Shown: in pieces, positions 25,601 to 39,242 of the stretch | Position numbering within the stretch: the first letter of the stretch is position 1 | How the letters are laid out: each line of letters starts with the position of its first letter | NCBI GenBank assembly: GCA_003993805.1 | Contig: RSEF01000005.1 | Span: 43,289,303 to 43,353,302, forward strand | Source: Himantopus leucocephalus | Lineage: Eukaryota; Chordata; Aves; Charadriiformes; Recurvirostridae | Reading direction: 5' to 3' | Length of the DNA: 64,000 nucleotides | Program-made: the position numbers and the translations under genes | Notes under the pieces: model-generated | Databases searched by the model: none | What the model saw: the letters and a program-made list of their open reading frames with translations, nothing else | What the model was told of the DNA's origin: nothing

Positions 25601-28600
25601 CATGGGAAAGGTAGGCCTAATTTGAGGTCTATGACCAGAGAAATATGTTGAAAGAAGAAAGCTTTCAAGCTTAAAGTCCCATCTGAGAGTGTAGAACCTC
25701 AGAGACTGAATTTGATATCAGATTGGCTCAAAACTTAATGTCTGTTTTCAGAAATTTCTGTTAGAACATGCCTGTGCAATATTTCAATACTTGCAAGTCT
25801 TTTTAAAACACCTTTTCTGTCCTTTCCAGTTAGTGTGAAAAAAGCGAGCAAATTCCAGAGAGCAGTCACTTAATGCAGGGAGTTCTCACTGCATTCAATT
25901 ATTCCTCTTGCGGTTGTAAATTATGGGGGTTTGTGCCCTAACAGCAAGATAACCAGTAAAGAAGTTGTTAAAGATGAGAATCACAGACCTTGTTGGCATA
26001 AGATATGCAGGCTCAGAGATGTGATATAACATAGAGAAATAACAGTATTATGACACAGCAGATCACCTTTTCATATTATGCGGTCAGTGGGAAAAACAGC
26101 CTGTCTTTATCTTTGAGGGATTGAGTTCGTTGAAGACTTTCTGCAGGATCAAATCCACTCTATAGATTTATTATGGAATAAAAATCACATGATGTGATTA
26201 ATTTTTTTATTCACTGAATGTTCATTTTTCTCTTCCCCACACACCCATTTATTATAATTAAAGAATATTACATTTAGTTTAGTGGTAAAGAGAAATACGC
26301 TTTCTTACATTGTCTTCATCATTCTAGAAATTTTTTTTAATTATTATTCTTAAGATTTCCCAAAATTAGGATTCAATTTACAGATGATTATCTAATTTGT
26401 CTCATGTGTTTCTCCTTGATCACTGGTATCTTAAAAGAGGAATAGTTTAAATGTCAAGCTAACTTTTGCTTTTTTTCAGTTCATTTTGTGTCCTGCCATT
26501 TCTTTTTTTTTTCATTTTGCCAAATGTTTTCATCTCATGCATCCTCTCAATATCCACTTATGTTCTTCAATAGCAGCTGTGCTTCAGGAGCACTGCAAAC
26601 TTCCTCACAGCAGCATCTTGTCAGATCTAGCAGAGCCCTCAGTAGTAGGAGCTGCAAAAATACGACTACGCCGATAGACTCCTTTGCTGCAACATCTCTC
26701 AATATCCAGAGTTTTGAAGGCTGCCTCAGTAATTTTGATTCCTGAAGAGATCTCAACAATACCATGCATAATAGTCAAGAATACTCCAATGCTTTCAGAA
26801 ATAAGAACAGCCAGCGTCTTCATTGCAAGGTATAATTTCCCTATGCAGGGCACTTTAGATGGCAGTGTAATTGCATGCTAAGGTCAGTAGAAAGCACTGT
26901 AAAAAAAATTACTCACCTAAGAGAATATGTTAATCTGACACTTTTTCAAACATCAAATATGCTGATTAGTGTTCATTCAATCTTGGAATTTTTTTTTCCT
27001 CTGGTATGGTTTTCTGTTACTATGCCAATTGCACCTTAAAGTAACTTGTCTGCTTGGCACTGTAAAACCTGGACATATTCGAAATTTCATAATAATCAAG
27101 CTTGACCTGATTTCTGCTAGAGACATAGGAGTAGGCTAACTGCAATAGAAACGAAGCAGCAACTAACCAATTTACACCAACATGTTTTTGTACTTCTAAT
27201 ATCTAGGTCGTCTGCTTAGCTGTTTTCCGTACTCAGCTTTTCCTGACAATGTGCAGATATATATGATTGACTAGAAAATTAGTCAGATGTTCATTAACAC
27301 TCCGGAGTCCCACAGCAAGCTGTTCATTAACCTGGTAGGTAAATGCCTATATTTATTATTTGCTCAACCCAGTTAGTAACCAATGGAATTTATGGAAAGC
27401 AAAAGCCTGTGCAGATCTATTCCAAATGCCTTTGATCTTCCAAACCTGGATTTCAAATTTCAGCTTCCCAGTCTTTTTCCAATCTGTTTCAGAGGCATGA
27501 AACTAGATAATAAATAGTCTTTAGCAAATAATACATTTGTTACAAAAAAACCCCAACTTTGTGTATTGCAAAATTTTCTGGCATGTTCAAATTTGGTTTT
27601 GAAAACTTACAGAAAGAAGATATATACAGCTTTCAAAATCTAGGCATTCTTCTTAAGGGACCATTCTGTTTTGCTTGCTAGAGGAGTAAGAAAATTCTTC
27701 TGAAGAGATGGTAGGTATATCCAGGATCAATAAAAAGCCACATGACATTTTTGGTTTCATACTATCCTGACTACTGCTGGCCTAAAATTAATGACAGATA
27801 CCCTTCCTGAAAATGCTTTTTCTGACCAGAAACATTTTGCTTTATTTCTTATTCACCTTTAATTGGTATTTGATTTTCTCTGTAAACACATGCATGTATG
27901 ATACTGTTCTGGATGCAAAGGACAAGGAGAACAGTGGGGAAATTCTCTCGTGTGCTATCTCATGATACTCCCAAAAGGTTGACTACAGATGTTTGACAAG
28001 AAATGGAGATGAATAGAAAGTGTGGGACTAGGTCCAAATTCTTGGAGTTGGGGAGCAGCTGCACATGTTAGTGTGCTGTAGACCTGTAAGAAATTAGCAA
28101 GCAGTGCCAGTTGGCAACTGAGGAACTGCAAGAGTAAAACATTTTTAAAAGGAGCCACTTGGAACTTCTAGTTACATGGGTTTAGTTAAATCTCAGTTAA
28201 TGAATCAGTTAAATCCCAGACAATGAAGTACTTCCTGTTATGTTCCTTGACACCAAGGGATTACTGTCCAAAAATGATTCTGTGACAATAACTTTAGTAG
28301 TTAATAACTTTTTAATAACTTTTAAATATGGAGAGGACAGCTGGCAGAAGTTCAGACTATTTTATTCTGCATTTTCAAGCAGTGGCACCAGGAAGAAGGC
28401 AAATCAGTTAATGTTATTTTTTCAGTAGTTTATTATGGATTTATATTTGGGTTTTTTTCCTTCAAAATTTTAAGTTAACTCAGGCACAAGAGACATTGCT
28501 AAAATCTGAGTGCTACAGAACTGAAATGTTTGTGATTGATTCATGTTTTTTAAACAAGGATACAGAAATGACCCATAAAGGAGTTTGTCCCAGATATAAG

Positions 28601-31600
28601 ACTGAAGAATCAGCCTTATTGAATCTGGGAGTTTAAATGGAAGATCAGATTATAACGGAAGAAAACACTCAAAGTCATATAAGAGACCCAGAATTAACCC
28701 CTTAAACTGAATTTGCCAAGCAAAGAAGTCATGAAGTCTGGACTGAAGCACATGTAGTGTCTACAATGTTCCAGCCCTGTAATAATGATGGTAATTCCAA
28801 ATTATTAAAGGAAAAGAGAAACAGAAAGGTGTTTTCTGAGTTCAGAGTCGGATACACACAGACAAATAGCAAGATGAAATAAAGGGAATGTGCAGTGTTA
28901 TATAAAAACAAGATGAGACAATATTCAGTGTTTTGGAAAAGACATGAGAATTCCAAAGGTTTTTATAAGCATTTGCAAGAGCAAGAAGAATTTGCACGGC
29001 ACAGACAACAACAAATTTTTAGCTCAAATGTAGTATTTATAGCAGCAATAAATAGTGATTGAGCAAAAAGAACTGAATTATAAGCTTGAAAGTACAGGAA
29101 ACATTTACTAATTTTAAGTAGAACAAGCCAATGGGCTAGGAGTCTGCGTTAAAGAAAATCAAACATGCAAGAAGAAATAACATGATGAAATTCAAGGCTG
29201 ACAGAGTTCTTTTTCTCACTAAAACCAGATGAATGAAATGTCCTTTTTAATGAATTAGAAAAATACACAATTTATGAAACTATGTTTTTGCAACAGACTC
29301 ATTTGATGGTTAAAAATATGATGGGACATTAGCTTCACTAAACAGGTGTATTAGTTGCTGTAAGAATTGAAGAACTTGAAGACATTATTAAATAATTCAA
29401 AAACACTGGTTAAAGGTCCATAATGCATGCATTTCCAAATCTGGGGAACAAAAAGGTAACCCTGATGCTCAAGAAAACATGTAGCAATGGCAAGCATTAT
29501 GTTAATTTGTCATTACATTATAAAAATTTATAGAACCCATACACATACACAAAAAAATCTCTTCACCTTTATAGGTTCTGAAATACTAAAATGCCTTGTA
29601 TAAGGAAAGATTTCCCACTGTACACAAAGGGAGATTTTCTTGAAAGATGGTTGTCCGTAAATATTTTTCTACAGTTGGTAAGTAAGCGAGCAAACTTCCA
29701 TAATTCCCTGGGACATACACATCATGTAAGACAACTGTCATTTGATTAGCGTTTGTAAGCAAGGTATTTAAAGGGAAGTGGTAACATTTTCCATCGCAAG
29801 GGATGTATTAGTATTTCTAGGAAAATGATTTTATCTGAGTAGAAAAAGTGAGAAAGTATTCAAAATGCTTTTGGAAAGGGTCACTCTCGTTAGCTAAGGC
29901 AAAATGCAGAGGAATAATAATTTCATATGGTGGAAATTATTTTTCTTCCAGGTGAAGAAAGATTTTCCTTCATGAGAATGAGAACTGGTAGAATAACAGT
30001 GTCTCATGCTGTCTTTCATGAATAGTTTTCAAAATGACTAGCAGAAGTACATGTCTGGAAAAATCTTATCAAGGGAGAAGTACGAGTTCATGTCACCAAA
30101 CATCCAGTGCGGGTTTTGAACTGTGTGAAGTGCACATCTAATTGAAAAATAGCAACTGACTTCTTTCAGAAGTATTTGCAGAGCCATTCTACAGAATTGA
30201 GGCAATTTAATCTAAAAGATTATGTGTTGCTATACTTCTTTAGCATACCTATCTTGGGTGTAACTACCTGTGTATTTCAGCTACTGAATTCATAAAAACA
30301 TCTGTTATGATTTGTACAAGTACCCTGGTGACACAAAATTTTGATTTACACAGTGTATCACTTCTTTTAGAAAATGTTCTGGAAGATATTAGGAACACTT
30401 GGTAGGATACAAACCAAAGACTTCTAATGAGCCTAGATTATAGGCATTCAGTCGGCTTTTTATCTCCTCAGTGGGAGAAGGTCAGTGCCTTTGAAAGTGT
30501 TTTGGTCAAAATCTTGTCCATCTAAATGTTTTCCAGTAGGTATGAACGTATCTAATGAATGACTTGCCAAATGAATGCTATCTTAGTAAGTCCTATTTAT
30601 ACCTTTTATGGAGATGTAAGTAATTACATATTGTTCTGAATCCACAAATTTCAATTAAAATACCATTCTTTCAACAGACTCTCAGTCTTCTTTGGCAGGC
30701 ATTGCTAGATGTGTTTGACACGCAAGTACAATTTATGATATTCTAGTTTAATTTCTAACTGTTCCCTTCCAGACAGAGGTCGCTGCATTTAACTCTGTGA
30801 TGATAAGTGCCAATAGTCTAAAATATAAAATCATGTTCATCCACCACTGGTAAAAGCAAAATTTTGCCAGGAACATTTCATTGTGCCCTCTCTTTTGCTG
30901 GAGGACATAATGAAATGAATACACACCATCCAGTTCTGAACACAGAAAAAAATGCTATACAGTCATCATTTGATTTCACAAGTGGGAGGATATAAACTCC
31001 CATAGCTGACATAACAGTATTTTCTGGAACAAAGAAAGAATTTTGAAGTGTAAAGAAGGTATAGAAATGCAAGTGCATTTTATTTTTTTTCAAAATATAT
31101 CAGTTTTATTTCTTTTCAGCAACATTTGGTTCTATAGAGTTTCCACTACAGTAGTCATTGGCTTTGATTGTGTTCCATCTCATCAGTAAAAAACTGACAT
31201 ACCATGTTTACCTTTGCAATTTGGTAGTCTTCTGACGATGTTGTCCAGACAATAAAATGTTAATTGTTTTCAGAGTTGTTTGCTTTGATATCTGTAATCA
31301 TGGTTGCTCTTTATAATTGCTCTCATAACAGAACCTTTCACATGCAAATTGAACTGTTTTTTTTTATAACAGTCTTATTAAAAATTATTATTCCCTCAGT
31401 GGGCTGAGACAGCATGGAGTTGACATATGTGTTCTCTCGGGGAAGGGATGGAACATCTGAATGCATGACAAATCTTTGCTTCAGGAAAATAAATGCATCT
31501 TTGTGACTAAAATGAAATTAAGTGACTTTTATTTTGGTCTCATTTTGAAGAGATGTCTTGGAGTGCATTCATGAATACAACGGAAAGATACAGTATTAAT

Positions 31601-34600
31601 CCTTCAGTGATGGCAGCTAGGTTTCTGACTCATCTTTGCACTATGAGTATTAAACTCTAGAATGACAGGATTATAATTTTTTTTACCCATAAAAATATCA
31701 ACAGTAAGGTCTAACAATATGAAAAGTTTTATTTTTCTTTTCATGCATACATATTGCTCTCATCGGTAGCAATGGGAATTAAGAAAAAAGCTTGGAGATC
31801 AAAATAGTCTCCTAAATACTTCCTTGAATTATTTAAGAGAAACTATTTACAAAATACAAGCCAAATACTTATATTTCATTATAAAAACCTGGCTGTGCTA
31901 AGGTAGAATATGCCTTTTTACCTTATTTTTGTTAAAACCAAGCCAAAGCAGAGGCAAAGCATGATGTTTGCAAATTAGGATATCCAATAGATATATGACA
32001 GTAAGAAAATTTACTATTTTTAATGATATTTATCCTCCAAAATAATGAAAATCTCACATCTATTCAAAAGTCAGTCCTCATAGTGCGTCTGTAATGCCAA
32101 AGATGCTTTGATGTCAAGACTGCCTGTACAGGGAGTCCAGACTTTTACTGATTTAACAGATATATTTCTGCCCTGTCCTTCCAGTGTTTTCATAGCTGTA
32201 GTCATTCTTCACTGAGCCTGCCAACTGCAAGGAAGTGTCACTGTTCCTACAACAGTATGTCTCATTCTTATTCAAGATGTAAGTCAATTCTCTCAGGCTT
32301 TGCTATTTTTGAGAAAAGAGGTTTGATTCCTTACTTTCTTGACCCTTTCACCTTTTCTAACTAAGAAAGAAAGAAAGAAGCCACTAAATGTCAAACAAAT
32401 GAAGTCATTACTTGTAGGCAAATGAAGACTTTTGAGTTTGGGTGATTTTGTCTTCCCTTCCCTTCCCTGAAAGTTTTGAGTAAAAAAAAATGTGAGAAGA
32501 AAATCCCTGAAGTGTTGAGTCATCACTGCATCACCTTGCTGATGAGGCTGTTCCTGTGTAGTAGCAGCACGGTAACATGGTTTTCTGCATTGTATCTATT
32601 CACAGTATAGACAATAGAGATAAAGACTGTGAGGTCTGACAAGGACTGTGGATCACACTTATCCCTCACACTGGTAATAATCAGTGAAAACCTTTAGTAC
32701 TTTCATCAGTGCAAAAATAAATCCAACTTCAATGAGCAAAATTTAGCAGTATGTAAGGGAGAATAAACATATTTTTCCCTAGTCTTTCATTTTTAATCCT
32801 TTAACGTTTCTGTAAATTGATGGTTGATTTCAGTGCTGTTAAACTGGGCAAGTAAAACAAACCTAGATTTTGGTCTCCTAGTGACTGGTTCTCCTTGTAC
32901 CTATCTCAGCTGAATCCTACCTCACAAACCTATCTTATTCCTGAGATGGAAGTGATTTTGTATGTGTGTATGTCTTTTACACAGAAAAAAACCCAATACA
33001 GTGACATTTCCTTCTTAGGATATTTGTAAGGAAAAATACTGTCATGGTCGCTTATGTGAAAGTACAGAGTGACAGAGACAGAAAACTGTATTTCTACTGT
33101 TAAAAATGAGAGTGCTTAAGCAGTGCCAGGACACAGAGGAGGTTTATAAATTTATTAAGCTAAGGTGAAAAGTAGCATCTTGTGAAACAGCTGTCCAACA
33201 GCAGACTGTATTTGTGAATTCCCCTTTTATACTATCTTTAATCAAGACAATTGTTTCAAATGCTTCTGGGTGCCATAGCCAAATGGAACTACATTAAATC
33301 CTTGGATTTATTTGGTTTCCACATATTGTGTACCCTTCAAATACATTATTCAAATTATAAACATTCCCAAGGTCAAGTTACAGAATAAAATTATATGAAT
33401 GCCGTATCATAAAATGTTAATAGTACTATGTAACTAAACATCCACAGAAAATGGTAAAAATATTCAACTGCTGAATGTACCCCTTTACTGATGCTAAGCT
33501 CTACTGATGGATGGAGGAGTATGTCTATGCAGACACACTGCAAAGCCCTTAAGCCCGTTTTACATTTTAAAACATTCTAAATTTGCATCTATACCATACA
33601 GGCTATTGCACATTAAGTCTGTCTTATTAGCAGATTATTCTCTAGTGCTAACAGTCATTTTATTCCTAGTTGACATGCACAGCACTACAGTAAGCCTAAC
33701 CAATCAAAATTCAATTGTCAAGAGGCAGGAGAAATGTCTCCATGCATATTACACTCCATCAGCTTTCTTAATCGCTTCAAGTAAATAAGTCTGAGGACTT
33801 TTAAACTTAATTTACATAAAATGCATCTTTGCTTCTGTCCCCTGTTATGTGAAATAGATTTTTATCTTTAAATGCCTTCTCTGATACCAAGGATGGTGAA
33901 AGATACCAGAAAGTACATTATTGGCCCAGCAGGACTTTGTGTCAAGGGCGTTTGTGAGAACAGCAAGCCCTCAGTTTCCTCAGTGATCTGCAGTGGATTT
34001 ACATGACAGTATAACAGGACTTAGAAACATGTTTCTGCTTGTAATCAGAGACTTGAAGGATCAATCCACAGAGAAAGGACTTTGCATGTGGATAACCCTG
34101 CATTTTTAGAGTCTATTGTGAACAGACAGGCAATGGAAAAAACAGTGAAAAACTAGGGATAGGCAGATTAAGGAGAATTAAGGTGGCAATAAAAAGCCTC
34201 TGGAGGTAATATTAGGAGTAATTTCTAAGGCTGAGCCAGGCAGCTTGACAGAAGGAGTTAATGCAAAAGTTTATTAACTGAATTTCTAAGACCAATTTTA
34301 ATGTGTATTCAACATGAATAGGAGATGTTGCCTTTCAGGACAGCAGCCCTACCTTCATTTTATGTTCATCCAGTGTGTTGTGTTAAGACTGGGAGCTTCA
34401 GCAAGACTGCATATATTCCCAGAGATCCAAAGCATAAGCTCAGATACCTAAATCCAAGTGACCTGGAATCTTGTAAGGTATGCAAGGCAAATTAAAGTAT
34501 ATTTCTGGAATTTTAAAGCAAGTGATATATATCCACTGCTACATATTTGCCATGTAACCATCTGTTCTGTGATTAGATGGATTTGAATGTTGCCACTGCC

Positions 34601-34749
34601 ATTATTTAAAAGAGGCAGAATACAGTGTGCGTTAAAGAAGAGGAAAATATAAATAAGGCTTTAATAATAATGATTGAATCTTTTATATCTAGTCATATAT
34701 TTCCCCCCTCCCTTTTTTTTTTTTTAATTTTTGCTAAATGGTAGCCTGN

Positions 34750-34785
<36 letters not shown>

Positions 34786-35209
34786 TTTACTCTTCTTCCT
34801 GTGGTCTAGCTGGCACAGCAGGGAACTGGTTAAGTTTTCCTAGTTTCATATTCTGGTGCGTTCAGACCTCAATTTTTCCCATGCATCATGCACTGAGAGC
34901 TCACAGCTGCTGTAGGGTTAGTGGTCTGTGTCAGCACTGATAATCAGTGCACAGGAGCTGTGTTCTTTATTTTCAAACTTTCAGAACATGTTAATTTCCT
35001 TCCCTCTGTGTACTCTCCACATTGACATGGGTTCACTCATTTCTGTGAGGTGAGTGAGAACACATGAATTTTGAGCATGCGTATTCATATCTTGGGCTGG
35101 CTGCTTTGTGCCACCTCAACACTTCTTAGAGTCAAGGCGAGGGAGAATTAACTAATGCTGTACAGAATTCATTACTAAGGTAATTGTATATCTGTATATT
35201 AAATTACAC
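22661..35209. other. Long AT-rich non-coding stretch
   Basis: About 12.5 kb with no gene, CR1 or LTR that I can recognise. It holds a poly(A) run at about 23411-23427 and many short frames overlapping on both strands. The densest cluster of frames (26486-26881) was considered and rejected as a gene. Some of this may be old unnamed repeat or conserved regulatory sequence that cannot be seen without alignment. Confidence 0.5.
34706..34783. repeat. Poly(T) then poly(A) with an N
   Basis: A run of about 20 T is followed after roughly 25 bases by an N (34749) and more than 30 A. T and A tracts this close can fold back on each other, and the N marks unresolved sequence at the homopolymer. Confidence 0.85.
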
Positions 35210-36209
35210 NNNNNNNNNNNNNNNNNNNNNNNNNNNNNNNNNNNNNNNNNNNNNNNNNNNNNNNNNNNNNNNNNNNNNNNNNNNNNNNNNNNNNNNNNNN
35301 NNNNNNNNNNNNNNNNNNNNNNNNNNNNNNNNNNNNNNNNNNNNNNNNNNNNNNNNNNNNNNNNNNNNNNNNNNNNNNNNNNNNNNNNNNNNNNNNNNNN
35401 NNNNNNNNNNNNNNNNNNNNNNNNNNNNNNNNNNNNNNNNNNNNNNNNNNNNNNNNNNNNNNNNNNNNNNNNNNNNNNNNNNNNNNNNNNNNNNNNNNNN
35501 NNNNNNNNNNNNNNNNNNNNNNNNNNNNNNNNNNNNNNNNNNNNNNNNNNNNNNNNNNNNNNNNNNNNNNNNNNNNNNNNNNNNNNNNNNNNNNNNNNNN
35601 NNNNNNNNNNNNNNNNNNNNNNNNNNNNNNNNNNNNNNNNNNNNNNNNNNNNNNNNNNNNNNNNNNNNNNNNNNNNNNNNNNNNNNNNNNNNNNNNNNNN
35701 NNNNNNNNNNNNNNNNNNNNNNNNNNNNNNNNNNNNNNNNNNNNNNNNNNNNNNNNNNNNNNNNNNNNNNNNNNNNNNNNNNNNNNNNNNNNNNNNNNNN
35801 NNNNNNNNNNNNNNNNNNNNNNNNNNNNNNNNNNNNNNNNNNNNNNNNNNNNNNNNNNNNNNNNNNNNNNNNNNNNNNNNNNNNNNNNNNNNNNNNNNNN
35901 NNNNNNNNNNNNNNNNNNNNNNNNNNNNNNNNNNNNNNNNNNNNNNNNNNNNNNNNNNNNNNNNNNNNNNNNNNNNNNNNNNNNNNNNNNNNNNNNNNNN
36001 NNNNNNNNNNNNNNNNNNNNNNNNNNNNNNNNNNNNNNNNNNNNNNNNNNNNNNNNNNNNNNNNNNNNNNNNNNNNNNNNNNNNNNNNNNNNNNNNNNNN
36101 NNNNNNNNNNNNNNNNNNNNNNNNNNNNNNNNNNNNNNNNNNNNNNNNNNNNNNNNNNNNNNNNNNNNNNNNNNNNNNNNNNNNNNNNNNNNNNNNNNNN
36201 NNNNNNNNN
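35210..36209. other. Assembly gap of exactly 1,000 N
   Basis: The round length suggests a placeholder rather than a measured distance. It begins in unique AT-rich sequence and ends inside a minus-strand CR1, so it very likely hides the rest of that CR1 (RT domain and 3' end). Long frames reported across it are only runs of unknown residues. Confidence 0.98.
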
Positions 36210-37924
36210 AAGTGGCTTGGTGAGCACTTCTGCCAGCTCCTTCAGTACCCTCAGGTGGATCCCATCTGGCCCCATAGACTTGAACAGGTCTAGGTGCTGG
36301 AGCAGGTCACTCGCCTTTTCCTCTTGGATTATGGTTGCTTCATTCTGCTCCCCAACCCTGTCTACTAGCACAGGGGGATGGGTACATAGGGAACAACTGG
36401 TCTTACTGTTGAAGACTGAGGCAAAGAAGGTACCTCAGCCTTTTCCTCAGCCTTGGTCACTATGTTTCTGCCCCCATCTACTAAAGGACAGAGTTGTCCT
36501 TAGTCCTCCTTTTACTGTTAATGTATTTATAGAAACTTTTTTTGTTGTCCTTAACTGCACTAGCCAGGTTAAGTTCTAGTTGGTCTTTCGTCCTGCTAAT
36601 TTTCTCCCTACAGAGCCTCACTACATCTTTGTCATTCTCATGAGTGGCCTACCCTTTCTTCCAAAGGCCATAAATTCTTCTTTTTTCCCTGAATTGTAAC
36701 CACAGCTCTCTGTTCAGCCAGGCCAGTCTTTTTCCTTAAGGGCTCATTTTTCAGCACATGGGGACAGTCTGCTACTGCACCTTTAAGAGTTTCTTCTTGA
36801 AAAATGTCCAGTCTTCCTGGACTCCTTTGCCCTTCAGGACTGCCTCCCAAGGGACTCTGTCAACCAGGCTCCTGAAAAGACCAAAGTCCACCCTCTGGAA
36901 GTCCAAGGCAGCAGTTCTGCTGACCCTCTTCCTTGCTTCTCCATGCATCGAAAACTCTATGATTTCATGATCACTATACCCAAGACAGCCTCCAACCATC
37001 ACATCCCCCACAAGCCCTTCTCTGTTTACAAAAAAAAGGTCCAGCAGGGCACCTTCCCTAGTCAGCTCCCTCACCAACTGTGTCAGGAGGTTATCCTCAA
37101 CACACTGTAGGAACCTCCTAGACTGTTCCCTCTCTGGTGTATTGTATTCCCAGCAGATATCTGGTAAGTTGATGTCCCCCATGAGGACAAGGACTTGTGA
37201 TCTTGAGACTTCACCCAGCTGTTCATAGAATATTTCATCTGCCTCTTCATCCTTGTTAGGCTGTCTATTAACAGATTCCCACCGTGATATCTGCCTTTTT
37301 GGCCATCCCCCTGGTTCTTACCCATAGACACTCCACCCTATTTTCACCATCATTTAGTTCTAGACATTCATAACACTCCCTGACATACGGGGCCACCCCA
37401 CTGCCTCTCCTTGCTTGCCTATCTTTCCTGAAGAGCCTATAACCATTCATTATAGCACTCCAGTCATGTGAGTCATCCCACAACATTTCTGTGATGGTGA
37501 CTACATCATAGTTTTCTTGCTGCACAATGGCTTCCAGCTCCTCCTGCTTGTTGCCCATGCTACGTGCATTAGTGTACAAGCACTTCAGTTGGGCTGTTGA
37601 TCCCACCTCCTTTCTACTGGGAGAAGAACTAATTTCTGCCTGACCATTCCCAGGCACAGACAAAATTTCTAACCCATCAATGGCCCTCACATCTCCACTG
37701 TTGCATGAATCTCCATCCCCTACCTTCATTGAGTCAGCAGACTGAGGAACCTCAGTAGCATCCCGTACCACGGACATTGGCACAACACCCCCAGCCTTAC
37801 TCCAAACGAGCCTGATTTCATCCCCTTCCTCCTTCAAATCTGGTTTAAAGGCCTTTCAATGAGCCCTGCCAACTCCTACACCAAGAACTTTCTCCCCCTT
37901 TGAGACAGGTGTATCCTGTCAGTT
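36210..37924 (-). mobile_element. CR1 LINE, 5' half running into the gap
   Basis: On the minus strand this starts near 37924 with CR1 sequence upstream of the endonuclease. It passes through the endonuclease (about 37600-36770) and reaches the start of the RT domain at 36371-36210, with 'MGPDGIHLRVLKELAEV' readable before the Ns. The 3' half must lie in the gap. It abuts the RT fragment of another same-strand CR1 at 37924 without intervening host sequence. Confidence 0.9.
36772..37600 (-). pseudogene. CR1 endonuclease domain (broken)
   Basis: The N-terminal block 'CLYTNARSMGNKQEEL' lies near 37580-37530, with 'GYRLFRKDRQARRGSG' after it, in one frame. The second half, starting at 'MGDINLPDICW' near 37182 and holding the S-D-H-E catalytic block at 36964-36975, is in another frame, so at least one frameshift lies between 37270 and 37180. 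The motifs are well preserved and stops are few, so the copy is moderately young. Its RT partner is hidden by the gap. Confidence 0.88.
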
Positions 37925-38016
37925 GCCAGCAAGGCTGGTGTTGCGTAAACCAACCCAAATGCACCCCAGGATACTATTTGCCTTCTTGGCTACAAGGGCA
38001 TATTGCTGGCTCATGG

Positions 38017-38592
38017 TCAACTTGCTGTCACCAGGAATCCCAGGTCCTCTGCAGAGCTGCTTTCCAGCAGGTCAACCCCTAACCTGTACTGGTACATAGG
38101 GTTATTCATCCCCAGGTGCAGGACCCTATACATGCCTTTGTTGAACTTCATTAAGTTCCTCTCTGCCCAACTCTCTAGCCTGTCCAGGTCTCCTTTAAGG
38201 GTAGCACAGCCTTCTGGTGTGTCAGCCACTCCTCCTAGTTTTGTGTCAGCAGTAAACTTGCTGAGGGTACACTCTGTCCCTTCATCTAGGTCATTGATGA
38301 ATATGTTGAATGAGATTGGGCCCAGCAGTGACCCCTGGGGAACATCACTAGTTACAGGCCTCCAACTAGACTCTGTGCCACTGACCACTACCCTCTGAGC
38401 TCTGCCATTCAACCAGTTCTCAATGCACCTCACTGTCCACTCATCTAACCCACACTTCCTAAGCTTATGTATGAGGATGTTATGGGAGACTGTGACAAAA
38501 GCCTTGCTAAAGTCAAGGTAGGCAACATCCACTGCTCTCCCCTCATCTACCCAGCCAGTCATGCCATCATAGAAGGCTATCGGATTGGTCAA
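38017..38592 (-). pseudogene. CR1 reverse transcriptase core, inactive
   Basis: An open frame covering the central RT region, with '[15 protein letters not shown]', '[18 protein letters not shown]', '[19 protein letters not shown]', F-T-A-D in place of FADD, and 'RNLMKFNKG'. RT needs two adjacent Asp here, so the domain is catalytically dead even though the frame is open. It is part of a broken CR1 ORF2 and should not be annotated as a host gene. Confidence 0.88.
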
Positions 38593-38846
38593 GCATGATT
38601 CCCCTTGGTGAATCCATGTTGACCACTCCCGATAACCTTCCCTTCCTCCGCGTGCTTAGAGATGACATCCAGAATGAGCTGTTTCATCACCTTTCCAAGG
38701 ATGGAGGTGAGGCTGACTGGCCTGTGGCTTCCTCTTTCTTGCCCTTTTTGAAGACTGGAGTGACACTGGCTTTCCTCCAGTCCTCAGGTACCTCTCCCAT
38801 TCTCCGTGACCTTTCAAAGATGATGGAGAGAGGCTTAGCAATAACA

Positions 38847-38915
38847 GAATCATAGAATCATGGAATCATAGAGTCACAGAATCATAGAATTGTAGAATCA
38901 TGGAATCATAGAATA
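38847..38915 (-). repeat. Expanded CR1 terminal octamer array
   Basis: Eight or nine consecutive units of the ATTCTATG type with point variants (gtcacag, ttgtag, atgg), while the other CR1 copies in the window show one to three. Confidence 0.85.
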
Positions 38916-39242
38916 GTTTGGGTTGGAAGGGACCTTTAAAGATCATCTAGTCCAACTTCCCCTGCAATGACCAGGGACATCTTCAACTAGATCAGGTTGC
39001 TCAGAGCCCCATCCAACCTGACCTTGAATGTTACCAGGGATGGCACATCTCCCACCTCTCGGGGCAACCTGTTCCAGTGTTTCACCACCCTCGTTGTAAA
39101 AAACTTCTTCCTTATACCTAGTCTAAATCTTCCCTCTTTTAGTTTAAAACCATTACCCCTTGTCCTATCCCAACAGGCCCTGCTTAAAAGTCTGACCCCA
39201 TCTTTCTTATAAACCCCCTTTAAATACTGAAAGGGTGCTGCC
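38847..39242 (-). mobile_element. Nested CR1 3' end
   Basis: A complete CR1 3' end of about 395 bp inserted in the older CR1. The 3' terminus is at 38847 in plus coordinates, with an unusually long octamer array, followed by 'gggttggaagggaccttt' and the 3' UTR up to 'cccctttaaatactgaaagg'. Host CR1 sequence resumes on both sides, with a few bases apparently lost at the target. It is therefore younger than the CR1 at 37925-39530. Confidence 0.9.

Noticed and set aside
26486..26881. Cluster of overlapping frames on both strands (60-85 codons)
   Set aside because: No frame has a recognisable domain, splice context or codon bias, and frames on both strands are equally open. A processed pseudogene was considered but I could not name a parent.
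35184..36371. Very long open frames of 369 and 390 codons
   Set aside because: They consist almost wholly of unknown residues from the N gap. Only a short CR1 piece at the right end is real sequence.
36217..36579. 120-codon plus-strand frame after the gap
   Set aside because: Antisense shadow of the minus-strand CR1.
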